A stretch of DNA of 16,229 bases from AM-2324 sp042091035 (GTDB lineage Bacteria > Bacteroidota > Bacteroidia > Chitinophagales > Saprospiraceae), in NCBI GenBank assembly GCA_042091035.1, contig JBELIG010000057.1, positions 1-16,229 on the forward strand, given 5' to 3'. The translations under genes were made by a program, and so were the position numbers. Below the pieces are notes generated by a model. The model worked only from the letters and a program-made list of their open reading frames with translations, was not told where the DNA came from and made no database searches. Shown piece after piece: positions 7,251 through 14,472 of the stretch. The first letter of the stretch is position 1; each line of letters opens with the position of its first letter.

Positions 7251-7285
7251 AAAAAAAGCCTGATGATCATCATCAGGCTTTTTTT
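7251..7285. terminator. Bidirectional terminator between convergent genes
   Basis: Seven As, then GCCTGATGAT (7258-7267), a single C, ATCATCAGGC (7269-7278), then seven Ts form a perfect 17-bp inverted repeat. It can stop transcription from both sides, serving the 464-residue gene (stop at 7246) and cdsA. The T-run overlaps the first bases of the cdsA stop codon (7284-7286, minus strand). Confidence 0.92.
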
Positions 7286-8099
7286 ATACCAGTTGCAGAA
7301 TAATCCACACTACTGGTATGAGGAAAAAGAATCCATCAAATCTGTCGAGTAGTCCACCGTGTCCAGGCATGATATTTCCAGAGTCTTTTACCCCAGTATA
7401 CCTTTTTAAACTTGATTCAAAGAGGTCACCTAGAGTGCCGAATACGCCTGCTGAAAGTCCAAGTAATCCCCATGTTAAACTATCAAATTCAAATATACTC
7501 GCAATTAGAAGGGCAACACTTCCGCTGAGTATAAGTCCTCCAAAGAAACCTTCCCATGTTTTGTTAGGAGATACATCAGGTGCTAGTTTTCGTTTTCCAA
7601 GCCTTGATCCAACGAAATATGCTCCAGTGTCATTGGCCCAAATCAAGAGTATAAGTCCAATTGCAAAGAGATTATTATATGTTCCATTGATGCCTACCAA
7701 ATCCGAAAGCAGGATTAGAGGTATACTAACATAGGTTATACTTACTATTGGGGCAAATATATTTTTAATAGGATTTTTCACATCCGTGAATGTTCCATGT
7801 ATGAAGATGATTAGTATGCAAATCAGGGCTATTGACAACAATGCAGTCATGCTCAAATAATCATTGAGGTGCATTATGCCTGCAAAGAAAACTATTGCAG
7901 GAATTGTTGTTTTTAATAGTGTTGAAAATCCGGAGGACTTTCCATATTTGTAGTCTAATATTGTTGACAGTTCATAAGCACAAACGATGGCTACAAATAG
8001 CCATAGTCCTTGAAATGTCCAATCCGAGAAATAGATAGACCCTAAAACAATTGGTGCAAATAAAGCTGCCGAAAGAGTCCTTTGTTTAAGTTTAGACAT
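7284..8099 (-). CDS. cdsA: Phosphatidate cytidylyltransferase (CDP-diacylglycerol synthase)
   Basis: A 271-residue polytopic inner-membrane enzyme that makes CDP-diacylglycerol from phosphatidic acid and CTP, the branch point for phosphatidylethanolamine and anionic lipids. The C-terminal family signature is complete at residues 230-255: SLKR, KD at 238-239, PGHGG at 245-249, and DRFD at 252-255. Upstream are WANDTGAY (154-161), with a conserved Asp, and SPNKTWEGFFGG (177-188), also diagnostic. Several hydrophobic segments (about 10-45, 65-100, 115-135, 143-163, 188-203, 257-270) fit the fold. The start follows the protease gene stop by 9 bp, so the two are almost certainly cotranscribed. The stop codon lies inside the bidirectional terminator. 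Confidence 0.97.
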   Translation of the reverse strand: MSKLKQRTLSAALFAPIVLGSIYFSDWTFQGLWLFVAIVCAYELSTILDYKYGKSSGFSTLLKTTIPAIVFFAGIMHLNDYLSMTALLSIALICILIIFIHGTFTDVKNPIKNIFAPIVSITYVSIPLILLSDLVGINGTYNNLFAIGLILLIWANDTGAYFVGSRLGKRKLAPDVSPNKTWEGFFGGLILSGSVALLIASIFEFDSLTWGLLGLSAGVFGTLGDLFESSLKRYTGVKDSGNIMPGHGGLLDRFDGFFFLIPVVWIILQLV

Positions 8100-8108
8100 A
8101 GTGTTTAA

Positions 8109-9038
8109 TTAATTATCCTGAGGTTCTAATTGATTTTGATTCCAAAAGTAATAAGCAACAACGCCAAACAATACAGTGCCTGCGGCAAATAAAATAAAAT
8201 TGAAGTCACCCCACTGAGGCGTTGCTGATAAATCCATTTGGTCTTTTGCGAAATAGGTGACGACTACTTGTGTTCCATTAAAGATGAAATGCGCAAAGAT
8301 AGCGATCCAGAGACTTCCTCCAAATGCCAATAAATAGCCAAGAATAAGTCCTAAAAAGAATCTGGGAAGGAATCCCTGAAATTGCATGTGTATCGTACTA
8401 AATACAAGCGCAGATAGAATGACAGCGAGGTGCATGTTTACCTTGTTGTATCTGAGGATTCGTTGAAAAAGACCTCGAAACATTAGCTCTTCACCTATTG
8501 CAGGGGTGACAGCCATGATGATCAATACAAATAGCATCTCTGGTAAACTGTTTATGTTTAGCATTTGCTCTATGAGACCGTTTGTAGAATTCTCCATGTT
8601 GATTAGGGTTTCTGGCATTGGGATCTCCATATTCACAAGGTACAAGAATTGAGTAAGTGGCCAGGAAAGTAATATTATTAAGCCTGCAAGCAGAAAATCT
8701 TGTGGCTTGGTCGACTTATTTTGAGGAAATTCAGGATCTGTTTTTAGGCCTGTAAAGGCTGACCACTTGTTTTTAAAAAGGACAAAGCCTAAGAAGATTG
8801 CTGGTATTAAAAAGGAGAATAATTGATTTGCAAAAGCCATAAGTCGCACAGCAGTTTTATCTGGTGCAAAATCAGGAGTGGTAAGACTTTGGATGTCATA
8901 GCCTAGGCCCATGATTACTCCCACACTGGCTACCTGCCCAAGACCAATTCCAAAAAACAGAATTAGTAACCAGGTGAATATTCTAAAACCAGGTGTTACT
9001 GTGTTTATAAAGTACTTTTGCTGTTCTTTGATAGTCAT
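8109..9038 (-). CDS. CPBP-family intramembrane glutamic endopeptidase (Abi/CAAX protease-like)
   Basis: A 309-residue polytopic membrane protein of the CPBP family (relatives of Rce1 CAAX prenyl protease). The motifs are in order: EELMFRGLFQR (183-193) with the catalytic pair E183-E184 and R188; FSTIHMQF (213-220) with H217; and HFIFNG (250-255) with H250 and N254. All the expected active-site residues are present. Hydrophobic segments lie at about 17-47, 68-88, 115-135, 167-181, 202-214, 226-249 and 280-298. Bacterial members act in membrane-protein processing, bacteriocin immunity or have unknown roles, and bacteria lack the eukaryotic CAAX substrates, so the substrate here is unknown. It is first in a two-gene operon with cdsA, 9 bp downstream, suggesting a membrane-biogenesis rather than defence context. 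Confidence 0.9.
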   Translation of the reverse strand: MTIKEQQKYFINTVTPGFRIFTWLLILFFGIGLGQVASVGVIMGLGYDIQSLTTPDFAPDKTAVRLMAFANQLFSFLIPAIFLGFVLFKNKWSAFTGLKTDPEFPQNKSTKPQDFLLAGLIILLSWPLTQFLYLVNMEIPMPETLINMENSTNGLIEQMLNINSLPEMLFVLIIMAVTPAIGEELMFRGLFQRILRYNKVNMHLAVILSALVFSTIHMQFQGFLPRFFLGLILGYLLAFGGSLWIAIFAHFIFNGTQVVVTYFAKDQMDLSATPQWGDFNFILFAAGTVLFGVVAYYFWNQNQLEPQDN

Positions 9039-9085
9039 AATTTAGTATTGAGTTTCATCCACAAAATACAAATTCTTGAAAAGTC

Positions 9086-9115
9086 TTTTCTATATAGTAA
9101 ATACCTTTATTTTTG
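9086..9115 (+). promoter_or_regulatory. Candidate pdxJ promoter
   Basis: TATTTTTG at 9108-9115 exactly matches TAnnTTTG; TTTT at 9086-9089 is a 3-of-4 match to the -33 box with an 18-bp spacer. The start site would be near 9122, giving a very short leader before the ATG at 9130. Confidence 0.35.
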
Positions 9116-9129
9116 TTAAAATTTATGAG

Positions 9130-9843
9130 ATGACAAGACTTAGTGTAAATATCAATAAAGTTGCATTGATTCGTAATGCAAGAGGGGAAGATTTGCCAGA
9201 CTTAGTACAGGTGGCAAAAGACTGTGAATCATTTGGGGCAATGGGGATTACTGTGCACCCAAGACCGGATGAGCGTCATATCCGATATTCGGACATACCA
9301 GCTTTGAAGGAAGTTGTTACAACAGAGTTTAACATTGAAGGTAATCCAACAGATCGATTTATGGAGCTGGTGTTAAAGCACAAACCGCATCAAGCTACAC
9401 TAGTTCCAGATAAGCCAGCTGCCTTGACTTCTGATTCGGGCTGGGATACTATTGAGCATGCTACTTTCTTGAAAACGGTAACAGCTAAACTGCATGATGC
9501 GGGTGTTCGTGTGTCAATATTTGTAAACGCAGATGAGAAATTTGTTGAAGGTGCAAAAGCTGTCGGTGCTGATCGCATTGAATTCTATACAGGAGATTTT
9601 GCGAGAGCCTTTAGTTCAAATCCTGAGGAGGCAGTTAAAGCGCATGTCAATGCGGCAAAAAAAGCAAATGAGATTGGAATTGGCATTAATGCCGGTCACG
9701 ATTTGAATTTAGATAATCTCAAGTACTATAAAGAAAGCGTGCCCGGTTTACTGGAAGTTTCCATCGGACACGCTCTTATTTCTGATGCCTTATATTTTGG
9801 CTTGAAAAATACGATTCAAATGTATCGAGCAAAATTGGATTAG
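9130..9843 (+). CDS. pdxJ: Pyridoxine 5'-phosphate synthase
   Basis: A 237-residue TIM-barrel enzyme of the DXP-dependent vitamin B6 pathway; it condenses 1-deoxy-D-xylulose 5-phosphate with 3-amino-2-oxopropyl phosphate to pyridoxine 5'-phosphate. Family landmarks are RLSVNINKVALIRNARG at the N-terminus, ITVHPRPDERHIR (40-52) with H43 and R45, FNIEG with E70, the later INAGHDLNLDN with H190, and EVSIGHALISDAL near the end. All expected catalytic positions are present. I start at the ATG at 9130 because the conserved MTRLSVNINK begins there; the frame extends upstream to a TTG at 9076, but that would add a hydrophobic leader foreign to the family. The 3' end overlaps the hemL stop by 4 nt with no terminator between. 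Confidence 0.97.
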   Translation: MTRLSVNINKVALIRNARGEDLPDLVQVAKDCESFGAMGITVHPRPDERHIRYSDIPALKEVVTTEFNIEGNPTDRFMELVLKHKPHQATLVPDKPAALTSDSGWDTIEHATFLKTVTAKLHDAGVRVSIFVNADEKFVEGAKAVGADRIEFYTGDFARAFSSNPEEAVKAHVNAAKKANEIGIGINAGHDLNLDNLKYYKESVPGLLEVSIGHALISDALYFGLKNTIQMYRAKLD

Positions 9844-11162
9844 ACACTTACGGAGGCATAGGCCGTATCAAGCGCATCTTTCATTTTGCTTATAGCCAGA
9901 TCAAGATGTGCCTGATCATCGGCCAATGCTTTACTTAAAAATCCAACTTCATAGCCTGAAGGACCTAAGTATACACCTGTTTGAAGGAGTTCGTGATGAA
10001 GGACCTTAAAGTACTCCATAGATTCTGATTGAATTGCAGCAGAGGTTCTTATTGTCTCATCAGAGAAGCACAGCCAGAAAATAGAACCGATTCTTGCAAC
10101 ATTCAGCGTATATGATTGCTCTTTTGCATGAGCCTCTATTTGCTCAGCAAGATAAACCGTTTGAGCTTCCATTTTTTTGTAAAATGAAGGATCTGCAAGT
10201 TGTTTAAGGCAGGCAAGACCAGCTGTCATAGCTACAGGGTTTGCAGAAAGTGTTCCTGCTTGATATACAGCACCGAGGGGTGCTACATGTTCCATGATTT
10301 CTTTCTTTCCTCCAAAGGCTCCAACTGGCAATCCACCCCCAATGATTTTCCCATATGTGATCAAATCAGGTTGGATGTTGTAATACCCGGCAGCTCCTTC
10401 GAAACCTACTCTGAATCCAGAAATTACTTCATCAAATATCAATAAGACATTGTATTTAGCGCATATTTCTTTCAGATAGGCTAGATATTCTTTTCGCTGT
10501 ATTAAAAGTCCATTGTTAGCGGGAACGGGTTCAATGATTATACAAGCAACTTCATGGCTATGCGCTCTCAGGCAATCCTCTACTGCTTGTTCATCATCCA
10601 ATGGAAGAACAATTGTTTCCTCGGCAAAAGATGCAGGGATTCCTGCAGAAGTACTAACTCCGAAGGTAGCAAGGCCAGAACCTGCTTTTACCATTAGAGA
10701 GTCTACATGCCCATGATAGCAGCCTTCAAATTTGATGATCTTATCTTTCTTTGTGTATCCTCTTGCCAGACGGATAGCAGACATCACAGCTTCTGTTCCC
10801 GACGATACAAATCTCATTCGATCAATAAACCGATTATTGTCCAATATGAATTTACCGAGTTCATTACCATGCGTTGTAGGCGTTCCAAAAGACATACCGT
10901 CCTGGATGGTCTTGATTACCGACTCTTTGATTTGTTTATTGTTGTGCCCTAGGATCAATGGACCCCAAGAGTTACAAAAATCAATATAGGTATTTTCGTC
11001 TTCGTCAGTGATTGTAAACCCCTCTCCATGCTTAATGAAGAGTGGTGCTCCTGATACGGATTTGAATGCCCGTACTGGAGAGTTTACTCCACCGGGAAAA
11101 TAAGCTTTTGCTTCTTCGAATAAAGCCTCAGACTTTGATCTTTCTATTCTATTTTCAAACAT
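9840..11162 (-). CDS. hemL: Glutamate-1-semialdehyde 2,1-aminomutase
   Basis: A 440-residue fold-type I, class III aminotransferase that converts glutamate-1-semialdehyde to 5-aminolevulinate, the last step of the C5 route into haem and other tetrapyrroles. Seen directly are the N-terminal PGGVNSPVRAF (23-33), the phosphate-binding SSGTEAVMSAIRLAR (120-134), the cofactor-stacking YHGHVD (149-154), FDEVISGFR with D244 (contacts the pyridine nitrogen), and TYGKIIGGGLPVGAFGG (269-285) in which K272 is the Schiff-base lysine. QAGTLSANPVAM (301-312) completes the set. Length is normal. It needs pyridoxal phosphate, whose precursor is made by the convergent neighbour pdxJ; the two share overlapping stops, but are not cotranscribed. 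The possible promoter lies right at the start codon (separate entry). Confidence 0.97.
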   Translation of the reverse strand: MFENRIERSKSEALFEEAKAYFPGGVNSPVRAFKSVSGAPLFIKHGEGFTITDEDENTYIDFCNSWGPLILGHNNKQIKESVIKTIQDGMSFGTPTTHGNELGKFILDNNRFIDRMRFVSSGTEAVMSAIRLARGYTKKDKIIKFEGCYHGHVDSLMVKAGSGLATFGVSTSAGIPASFAEETIVLPLDDEQAVEDCLRAHSHEVACIIIEPVPANNGLLIQRKEYLAYLKEICAKYNVLLIFDEVISGFRVGFEGAAGYYNIQPDLITYGKIIGGGLPVGAFGGKKEIMEHVAPLGAVYQAGTLSANPVAMTAGLACLKQLADPSFYKKMEAQTVYLAEQIEAHAKEQSYTLNVARIGSIFWLCFSDETIRTSAAIQSESMEYFKVLHHELLQTGVYLGPSGYEVGFLSKALADDQAHLDLAISKMKDALDTAYASVSV

Positions 11163-11166
11163 AGCG

Positions 11167-11174
11167 CAAAAATA
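11167..11174 (-). promoter_or_regulatory. Candidate hemL -7 box, close to the start codon
   Basis: The minus strand reads TATTTTTG, an exact TAnnTTTG match ending 4 nt before the hemL ATG (11162). Transcription would begin at or just inside the start codon. No good -33 TTTG lies at the expected distance, so confidence is modest. Confidence 0.35.
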
Positions 11175-11190
11175 AGAACTTTAATTAACT

Positions 11191-11211
11191 GTTACGGTAT
11201 AGAAGCGTAAC
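11191..11211. promoter_or_regulatory. Inverted repeat upstream of hemL, possible operator
   Basis: GTTACG (11191-11196) and CGTAAC (11206-11211) form a perfect 6-bp inverted repeat with a 9-nt spacer, about one helical turn and a half between centres. It lies 29-49 bp upstream of the hemL ATG on the minus strand, where a -33 region would be. It may bind a dimeric regulator. Confidence 0.4.
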
Positions 11212-11221
11212 GTATAGGTAA

Positions 11222-11259
11222 AAAAAAGAGGGACTTTCAACAGAAAGTCCCTCTTTTTT
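11222..11259 (-). terminator. Terminator of the LVIVD-repeat lipoprotein gene
   Basis: AAAAAAGAGGGACTTTC (11222-11238) pairs perfectly with GAAAGTCCCTCTTTTTT (11243-11259) around the loop AACA, a 17-bp stem. On the minus strand it ends in a T-run 11 bp after the lipoprotein stop at 11271, insulating hemL from upstream transcription. The symmetry would also allow plus-strand termination. Confidence 0.9.
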
Positions 11260-11270
11260 AACAAATAGAT

Positions 11271-12584
11271 TTACCATTCAATATTTATTGAGCTAAGCTC
11301 GACTAAATTTTTTGGATTTGAAAAATCGTATTGTACTAGTCCTTGTGCACCAATCATGATAAGAAGGTTGTCCATTTCTGGCAGCGTGATCACGTCAAAA
11401 GCAAATTTTCCCTGATGTTGCTCGATCATATTCTTATGTAGGTTTTCAGGATCGCTGATATCGAAAACTTTTAAGCCATCAGGTCCATCACAAAGATATA
11501 ACTCATCGGAGCTTATACTAAGTCCATGCGGATTAGTCATGCTAAAGGATTTAACAAGGAATGGGTTGCTTTTAGAGCTTATATCAATAAGGTCCATCTG
11601 ATTGGTGAAACCGTCGCAGATATTCCCACTTCTAAGTGTTACATAGGCGAAGTTGTCTTTTACGAAAACGGGATCACATGCTCCTACGTGACTTACAGAT
11701 GATAGATATTGAGGAGCAGCTGGGTCCTCAAGAGTTAAGATGTACATGCCGTTTGTAGATCCTATATATAGCTCATTTTCATGCGCAAAGATGGTTTCCA
11801 AACCCCAGCCTATATAATCTTCACGGACTAGTGTAGGGTCATTGTTTGCGTTCAATTCGAAGGTGTAAATCTTTTCTGTATCTAGTGTGTACAAGTAATC
11901 ACCTCTTATAATGAAGCTAGCCATTGATCCGCTAGTTCCTGAGCTTCCGTTTGATGAATTCGAAGAAAATTGAGTTGAGGATTCTAATAATATAAAAACA
12001 TCCTCTTGTGCAAAGGCATTACCCAAGCCAAAATCAAGGCCAATTATTGATCCATTGTTGTTGCTTGATTCAAAGTCTTTGCAAGACATTAACTCTGTTG
12101 TTCTTACTGGTTTTGAGCAGAGGTAGAATTCTTGATTTTCGTTATTGTGTGTGTTGTAGAAATTTGTAAAGGTATTTTTGGCGATATGCTCGAGTTTTAT
12201 ATCATCAAGATCGCTAATATCAAAGGTAAGCAGGTCTAATAGGTTGTTAGCATATAGTTTTCCATCTTTTATTGCAAAGTCTGTGTTCCCAGTGATTTTT
12301 AAGAAACTTAAATTCTTAGGCTCACTCGGATTAGAGTTGTCAATGAAGTGAATCCCTTCATAAAGCTCATTTATGAGCAATAAGTTGTTGTAGAAGTATA
12401 TTTTTCCAGGAACCTTAAGTCCTCGACTGTCTTGATGTTCTATCTCTGATCTTAGTTGATTCGGACTTATAAAAACACTTTGGTAATCCAATGTATGTAC
12501 TAATTGTTCGCAGCGGTCCGTTTGACAAGAAAAGGCAAACAAAACGGAGGTGATGATGATTGCCAAATGGTTAATTCGATTCAT
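11271..12584 (-). CDS. Lipoprotein with LVIVD-type beta-propeller repeats
   Basis: A 437-residue exported protein. MNRINHLAIIITSVLFAFSC is a lipoprotein signal with the lipobox FAFSC, C20 being the lipidation site. The body has repeats of the LVIVD type, each reading roughly x-(L/V)-x-x-(F/I/Y)-D-(I/F)-S-(D/N)-P: IHFIDNSNPSEPKNL (78-92), LLTFDISDLDDIKL, MYILTLEDPAAPQYL, MDLIDISSKSNPFLV, LKVFDISDPENL and LVQYDFSNPKNLVEL (416-430). Spaced about 45-60 residues apart, they probably form a beta-propeller. A Ser/Asn/Gly-rich insert is at about 201-219 (ESSTQFSSNSSNGSSGTSGS). The role is unknown; many such proteins are surface or periplasmic. The frame runs 7 codons upstream to a TTG (12605), but the ATG at 12584 places the signal peptide properly, so I start there. 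It is monocistronic, with its own terminator. Confidence 0.85.
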   Translation of the reverse strand: MNRINHLAIIITSVLFAFSCQTDRCEQLVHTLDYQSVFISPNQLRSEIEHQDSRGLKVPGKIYFYNNLLLINELYEGIHFIDNSNPSEPKNLSFLKITGNTDFAIKDGKLYANNLLDLLTFDISDLDDIKLEHIAKNTFTNFYNTHNNENQEFYLCSKPVRTTELMSCKDFESSNNNGSIIGLDFGLGNAFAQEDVFILLESSTQFSSNSSNGSSGTSGSMASFIIRGDYLYTLDTEKIYTFELNANNDPTLVREDYIGWGLETIFAHENELYIGSTNGMYILTLEDPAAPQYLSSVSHVGACDPVFVKDNFAYVTLRSGNICDGFTNQMDLIDISSKSNPFLVKSFSMTNPHGLSISSDELYLCDGPDGLKVFDISDPENLHKNMIEQHQGKFAFDVITLPEMDNLLIMIGAQGLVQYDFSNPKNLVELSSINIEW

Positions 12585-12775
12585 TTTATATCTTTTTAAT
12601 AGCAAGACGTGGACATTTTTATATTAGTTGGTTAGGCATCAATAAATTTAATTGTTTTTTATCTTAATTTTAATTAGAGATTGAATTATTAGGTTCTTTT
12701 AAATCGTTATCATTTAAATACCTCTGATTTAAGGTTTTTTTTTGTTTAGATTATTGGTAGTAAGTGCATTGTGAT

Positions 12776-13786
12776 ATGATAGTTAAAGTAGCAGATAATA
12801 TAGCAGAATTGTTGTTTTCTAAAGACTTGGTAATAGTCCCAGGATTTGGAGGTTTTGTCGCTGAGGAAGTAGGTGCAGATGTTGATCAAGTTCTAGGAAA
12901 GATTAGTCCACCAGCGAAGAAAATCACATTTAATGCTAATCTAATTGTAAATGATGGTGTTTTAGGCTCCTTTTTGATGGAGAGATATAGTCTGTCAAAG
13001 CTTTCTGCTGAGATGGAAATCGAAGATTTTGTCAAAAAATCAAATAAGCTGCTCGATAATAGAGAGATCATTATTTTTCCCAACCTAGGGCGATTATATA
13101 AAGATTTTCAAGGAACATTTAAGTTTTTACAAGACAACTCGAATCATAACTCGGATGTTTTTGGCTTGGGTGATGTTCATGCTCGTCCTGTGTTGCGAAC
13201 GACTTCTACGAATAAAAACAAAGCCGCTTCGGCAACAAATAACCCTGGAAAAGAACAAATTAAGGTTGGTCCTGTTGCGACAACTGATTGGAGGTCAAAA
13301 TCAAAGAAAAAACCAGAGAGTAATATTCTACTCGCAGTTCTTATGGCTACTGCTTTGTTTATACTTTTCGCAGTAGTGCTATTCAAGGATACCTTGTTTA
13401 AAGGGCAAATGCCCGCATATGAATCAGAAGTCATTGAAGATCTAGTTGATGAGCCTGTGCTTGAAGAGGAAGATAATGATGAGTATGATGGTTGGGATGA
13501 TGAGGGAGATGTTGTTGACGCGGAAGAAGAAATAATACGAGAAAAAGAAATCAGATTGTGGAAAGAAGCAGAGATTGTGGTTGGAGTTTTTGGGGATAAG
13601 AAAAATGCTGAAGTATTGATTAAGCGAATCATAGAAGGTGGCTATGAAGCTGTTTCTCTAGATAGAGGTACAGCAACAGCTGTAGCTGTACGCTATGCCT
13701 TTGAAACAGAGAAAGAGTTTAATGAGAAATTTGATCGGGTAAAACAAAAATTTAATCCGAAAGCTTGGGTGTTTTCTAAGGAGTAG
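12776..13786 (+). CDS. HU-like DNA-binding domain fused through a TM segment to a SPOR domain
   Basis: A 336-residue protein in four parts. Residues 1-60 and about 60-130 form paired HU-like modules of the CCDC81 type found in Bacteroidota (VPGFGGFVAEEVGADVDQVL; REIIIFPNLGRLYKDFQG). A Lys/Ser-rich basic linker (145-180) precedes a single TM helix at about 183-203 (NILLAVLMATALFILFAVVL). An extremely acidic linker follows (220-252), and a SPOR domain at about 265-336 (IVVGVFGDKKNAEVLIKRII). SPOR domains bind denuded peptidoglycan at division sites, so the arrangement could link nucleoid or a cytoplasmic partner to septal cell wall; whether the HU part binds DNA is unproven. I start at the ATG at 12776 because MIVKVADNIAELLF matches the usual N-terminus; a GTG four codons upstream is the alternative. 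It has no close operon partner in the window. Confidence 0.88.
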   Translation: MIVKVADNIAELLFSKDLVIVPGFGGFVAEEVGADVDQVLGKISPPAKKITFNANLIVNDGVLGSFLMERYSLSKLSAEMEIEDFVKKSNKLLDNREIIIFPNLGRLYKDFQGTFKFLQDNSNHNSDVFGLGDVHARPVLRTTSTNKNKAASATNNPGKEQIKVGPVATTDWRSKSKKKPESNILLAVLMATALFILFAVVLFKDTLFKGQMPAYESEVIEDLVDEPVLEEEDNDEYDGWDDEGDVVDAEEEIIREKEIRLWKEAEIVVGVFGDKKNAEVLIKRIIEGGYEAVSLDRGTATAVAVRYAFETEKEFNEKFDRVKQKFNPKAWVFSKE

Positions 13787-13804
13787 TTTTTGTAATGTTA
13801 CAAG

Positions 13805-13845
13805 CCGAAAGAAAATGATTAAAATTTCGGATTGTTTGTTGAGTT
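13805..13845 (+). terminator. Weak possible terminator after the HU-SPOR gene
   Basis: CCGAAA (13805-13810) and TTTCGG (13825-13830) make a 6-bp stem with a 14-nt loop, 18 bp after the stop at 13786, followed by a T-rich but interrupted stretch. It is much weaker than the other terminators in the window. Confidence 0.3.
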
Positions 13846-13869
13846 AATTGATATTAATTATTACCTTTG
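13838..13869 (+). promoter_or_regulatory. Promoter of the yceD-rpmF operon
   Basis: TACCTTTG at 13862-13869 exactly matches TAnnTTTG. GTTG at 13838-13841 is the -33 box with a 20-bp spacer, the same geometry and same -33 tetranucleotide as the rpsP promoter. Transcription near 13875 gives a leader of about 22 nt. Confidence 0.6.
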
Positions 13870-13896
13870 CATCCGCTTTAAAAAATATTCATAAAG

Positions 13897-14421
13897 ATGA
13901 AAGAACTAGAAGTCTACACCCTGCCAATTTTAGGATTGATGGAAGGGGTTCATGAGTACAGGTTTGAAATCAATGCTGATTTTTTTAAAGCTTTTGAGGA
14001 TAGTAAGCTAACAGAAGGGGATATACTTGTTGAATTGATACTAGAAAAACGAACTTCCCATATTGAATTGGAGTTCAAGGTGTCAGGTAAGACAAGAAAA
14101 TCTTGTGATAGATGTTTAGGAGATTTCGATCTTCCATTGTCATTTACTGAGCAACTACTATTGAAATATGCTGAGGTTGAAAAAGAAGAATTTGAGGTCG
14201 TCTATATTAGAAGAGATCGAGAGCGCTTCGATGTGGCTCAATACTTATATGAGTTCATTCACTTAGCAGTTCCGATGGTGGTTACACATGATATGGCTGA
14301 TGAGGATTGTGACCCTGACATGATGAATATTCTGGAAGCAAATGAGGACGATCAGAAGGATTTGGATGAAAATTCATCAAATTCTACCTGGAGTGCTTTG
14401 AAAGACATAAAATTGGATTAA
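13897..14421 (+). CDS. DUF177 / YceD-family protein
   Basis: A 174-residue acidic protein of the DUF177 family, called YceD in E. coli. The core reads LEFKVSGKTRKSCDRCLGDF with a C-x2-C pair at C70/C73, then SFTEQLLLKYAE, the FDVAQYLYEFIHLAVPM segment (111-127), and a third Cys at 138 in DEDCDP. The C-terminal STWSALKDIKLD (163-174) with W165 is the typical W-x-x-L-K-x-L ending. YceD is encoded immediately upstream of rpmF in very many bacteria. Its bacterial function is not settled; its plant relative is implicated in 23S rRNA accumulation, which suggests a role in 50S assembly. rpmF starts 51 bp downstream, so cotranscription is very likely. A 6-bp GGCCTT/AAGGTC hairpin with one G-T wobble lies in that gap. 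Confidence 0.9.
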   Translation: MKELEVYTLPILGLMEGVHEYRFEINADFFKAFEDSKLTEGDILVELILEKRTSHIELEFKVSGKTRKSCDRCLGDFDLPLSFTEQLLLKYAEVEKEEFEVVYIRRDRERFDVAQYLYEFIHLAVPMVVTHDMADEDCDPDMMNILEANEDDQKDLDENSSNSTWSALKDIKLD

Positions 14422-14472
14422 CTTTGGCCTTTATTAAGGTCACCTTTATAGGAAATTAAACTAGCGTGTAAA

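Noticed and set aside
7318..7734. Plus-strand open frame antisense to cdsA
   Set aside because: The cdsA reading on the minus strand has a full family signature; the opposing frame has no recognisable motif and begins just after the terminator.
8109..9038. Reading the CPBP (Abi) gene as part of a phage-defence or bacteriocin system
   Set aside because: No bacteriocin, toxin, restriction or phage gene is nearby; the only operon partner is cdsA.
10200..10989. Several short plus-strand frames antisense to hemL
   Set aside because: They overlap each other and a fully conserved hemL; none has a motif or ribosome-binding context.
12585..12775. Promoters for the LVIVD lipoprotein and HU-SPOR genes
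   Set aside because: The 191-bp spacer is so AT-rich that only imperfect boxes (for example TAAATTTA on the minus strand at 12650-12643) are seen, with no suitable -33 partner.
13177..13632. Minus-strand open frame with a Ser-rich stretch inside the HU-SPOR gene
   Set aside because: It is antisense to the acidic linker (GAA/GAT codons read as Ser/Phe in reverse) and has no start context or homology-like motif.
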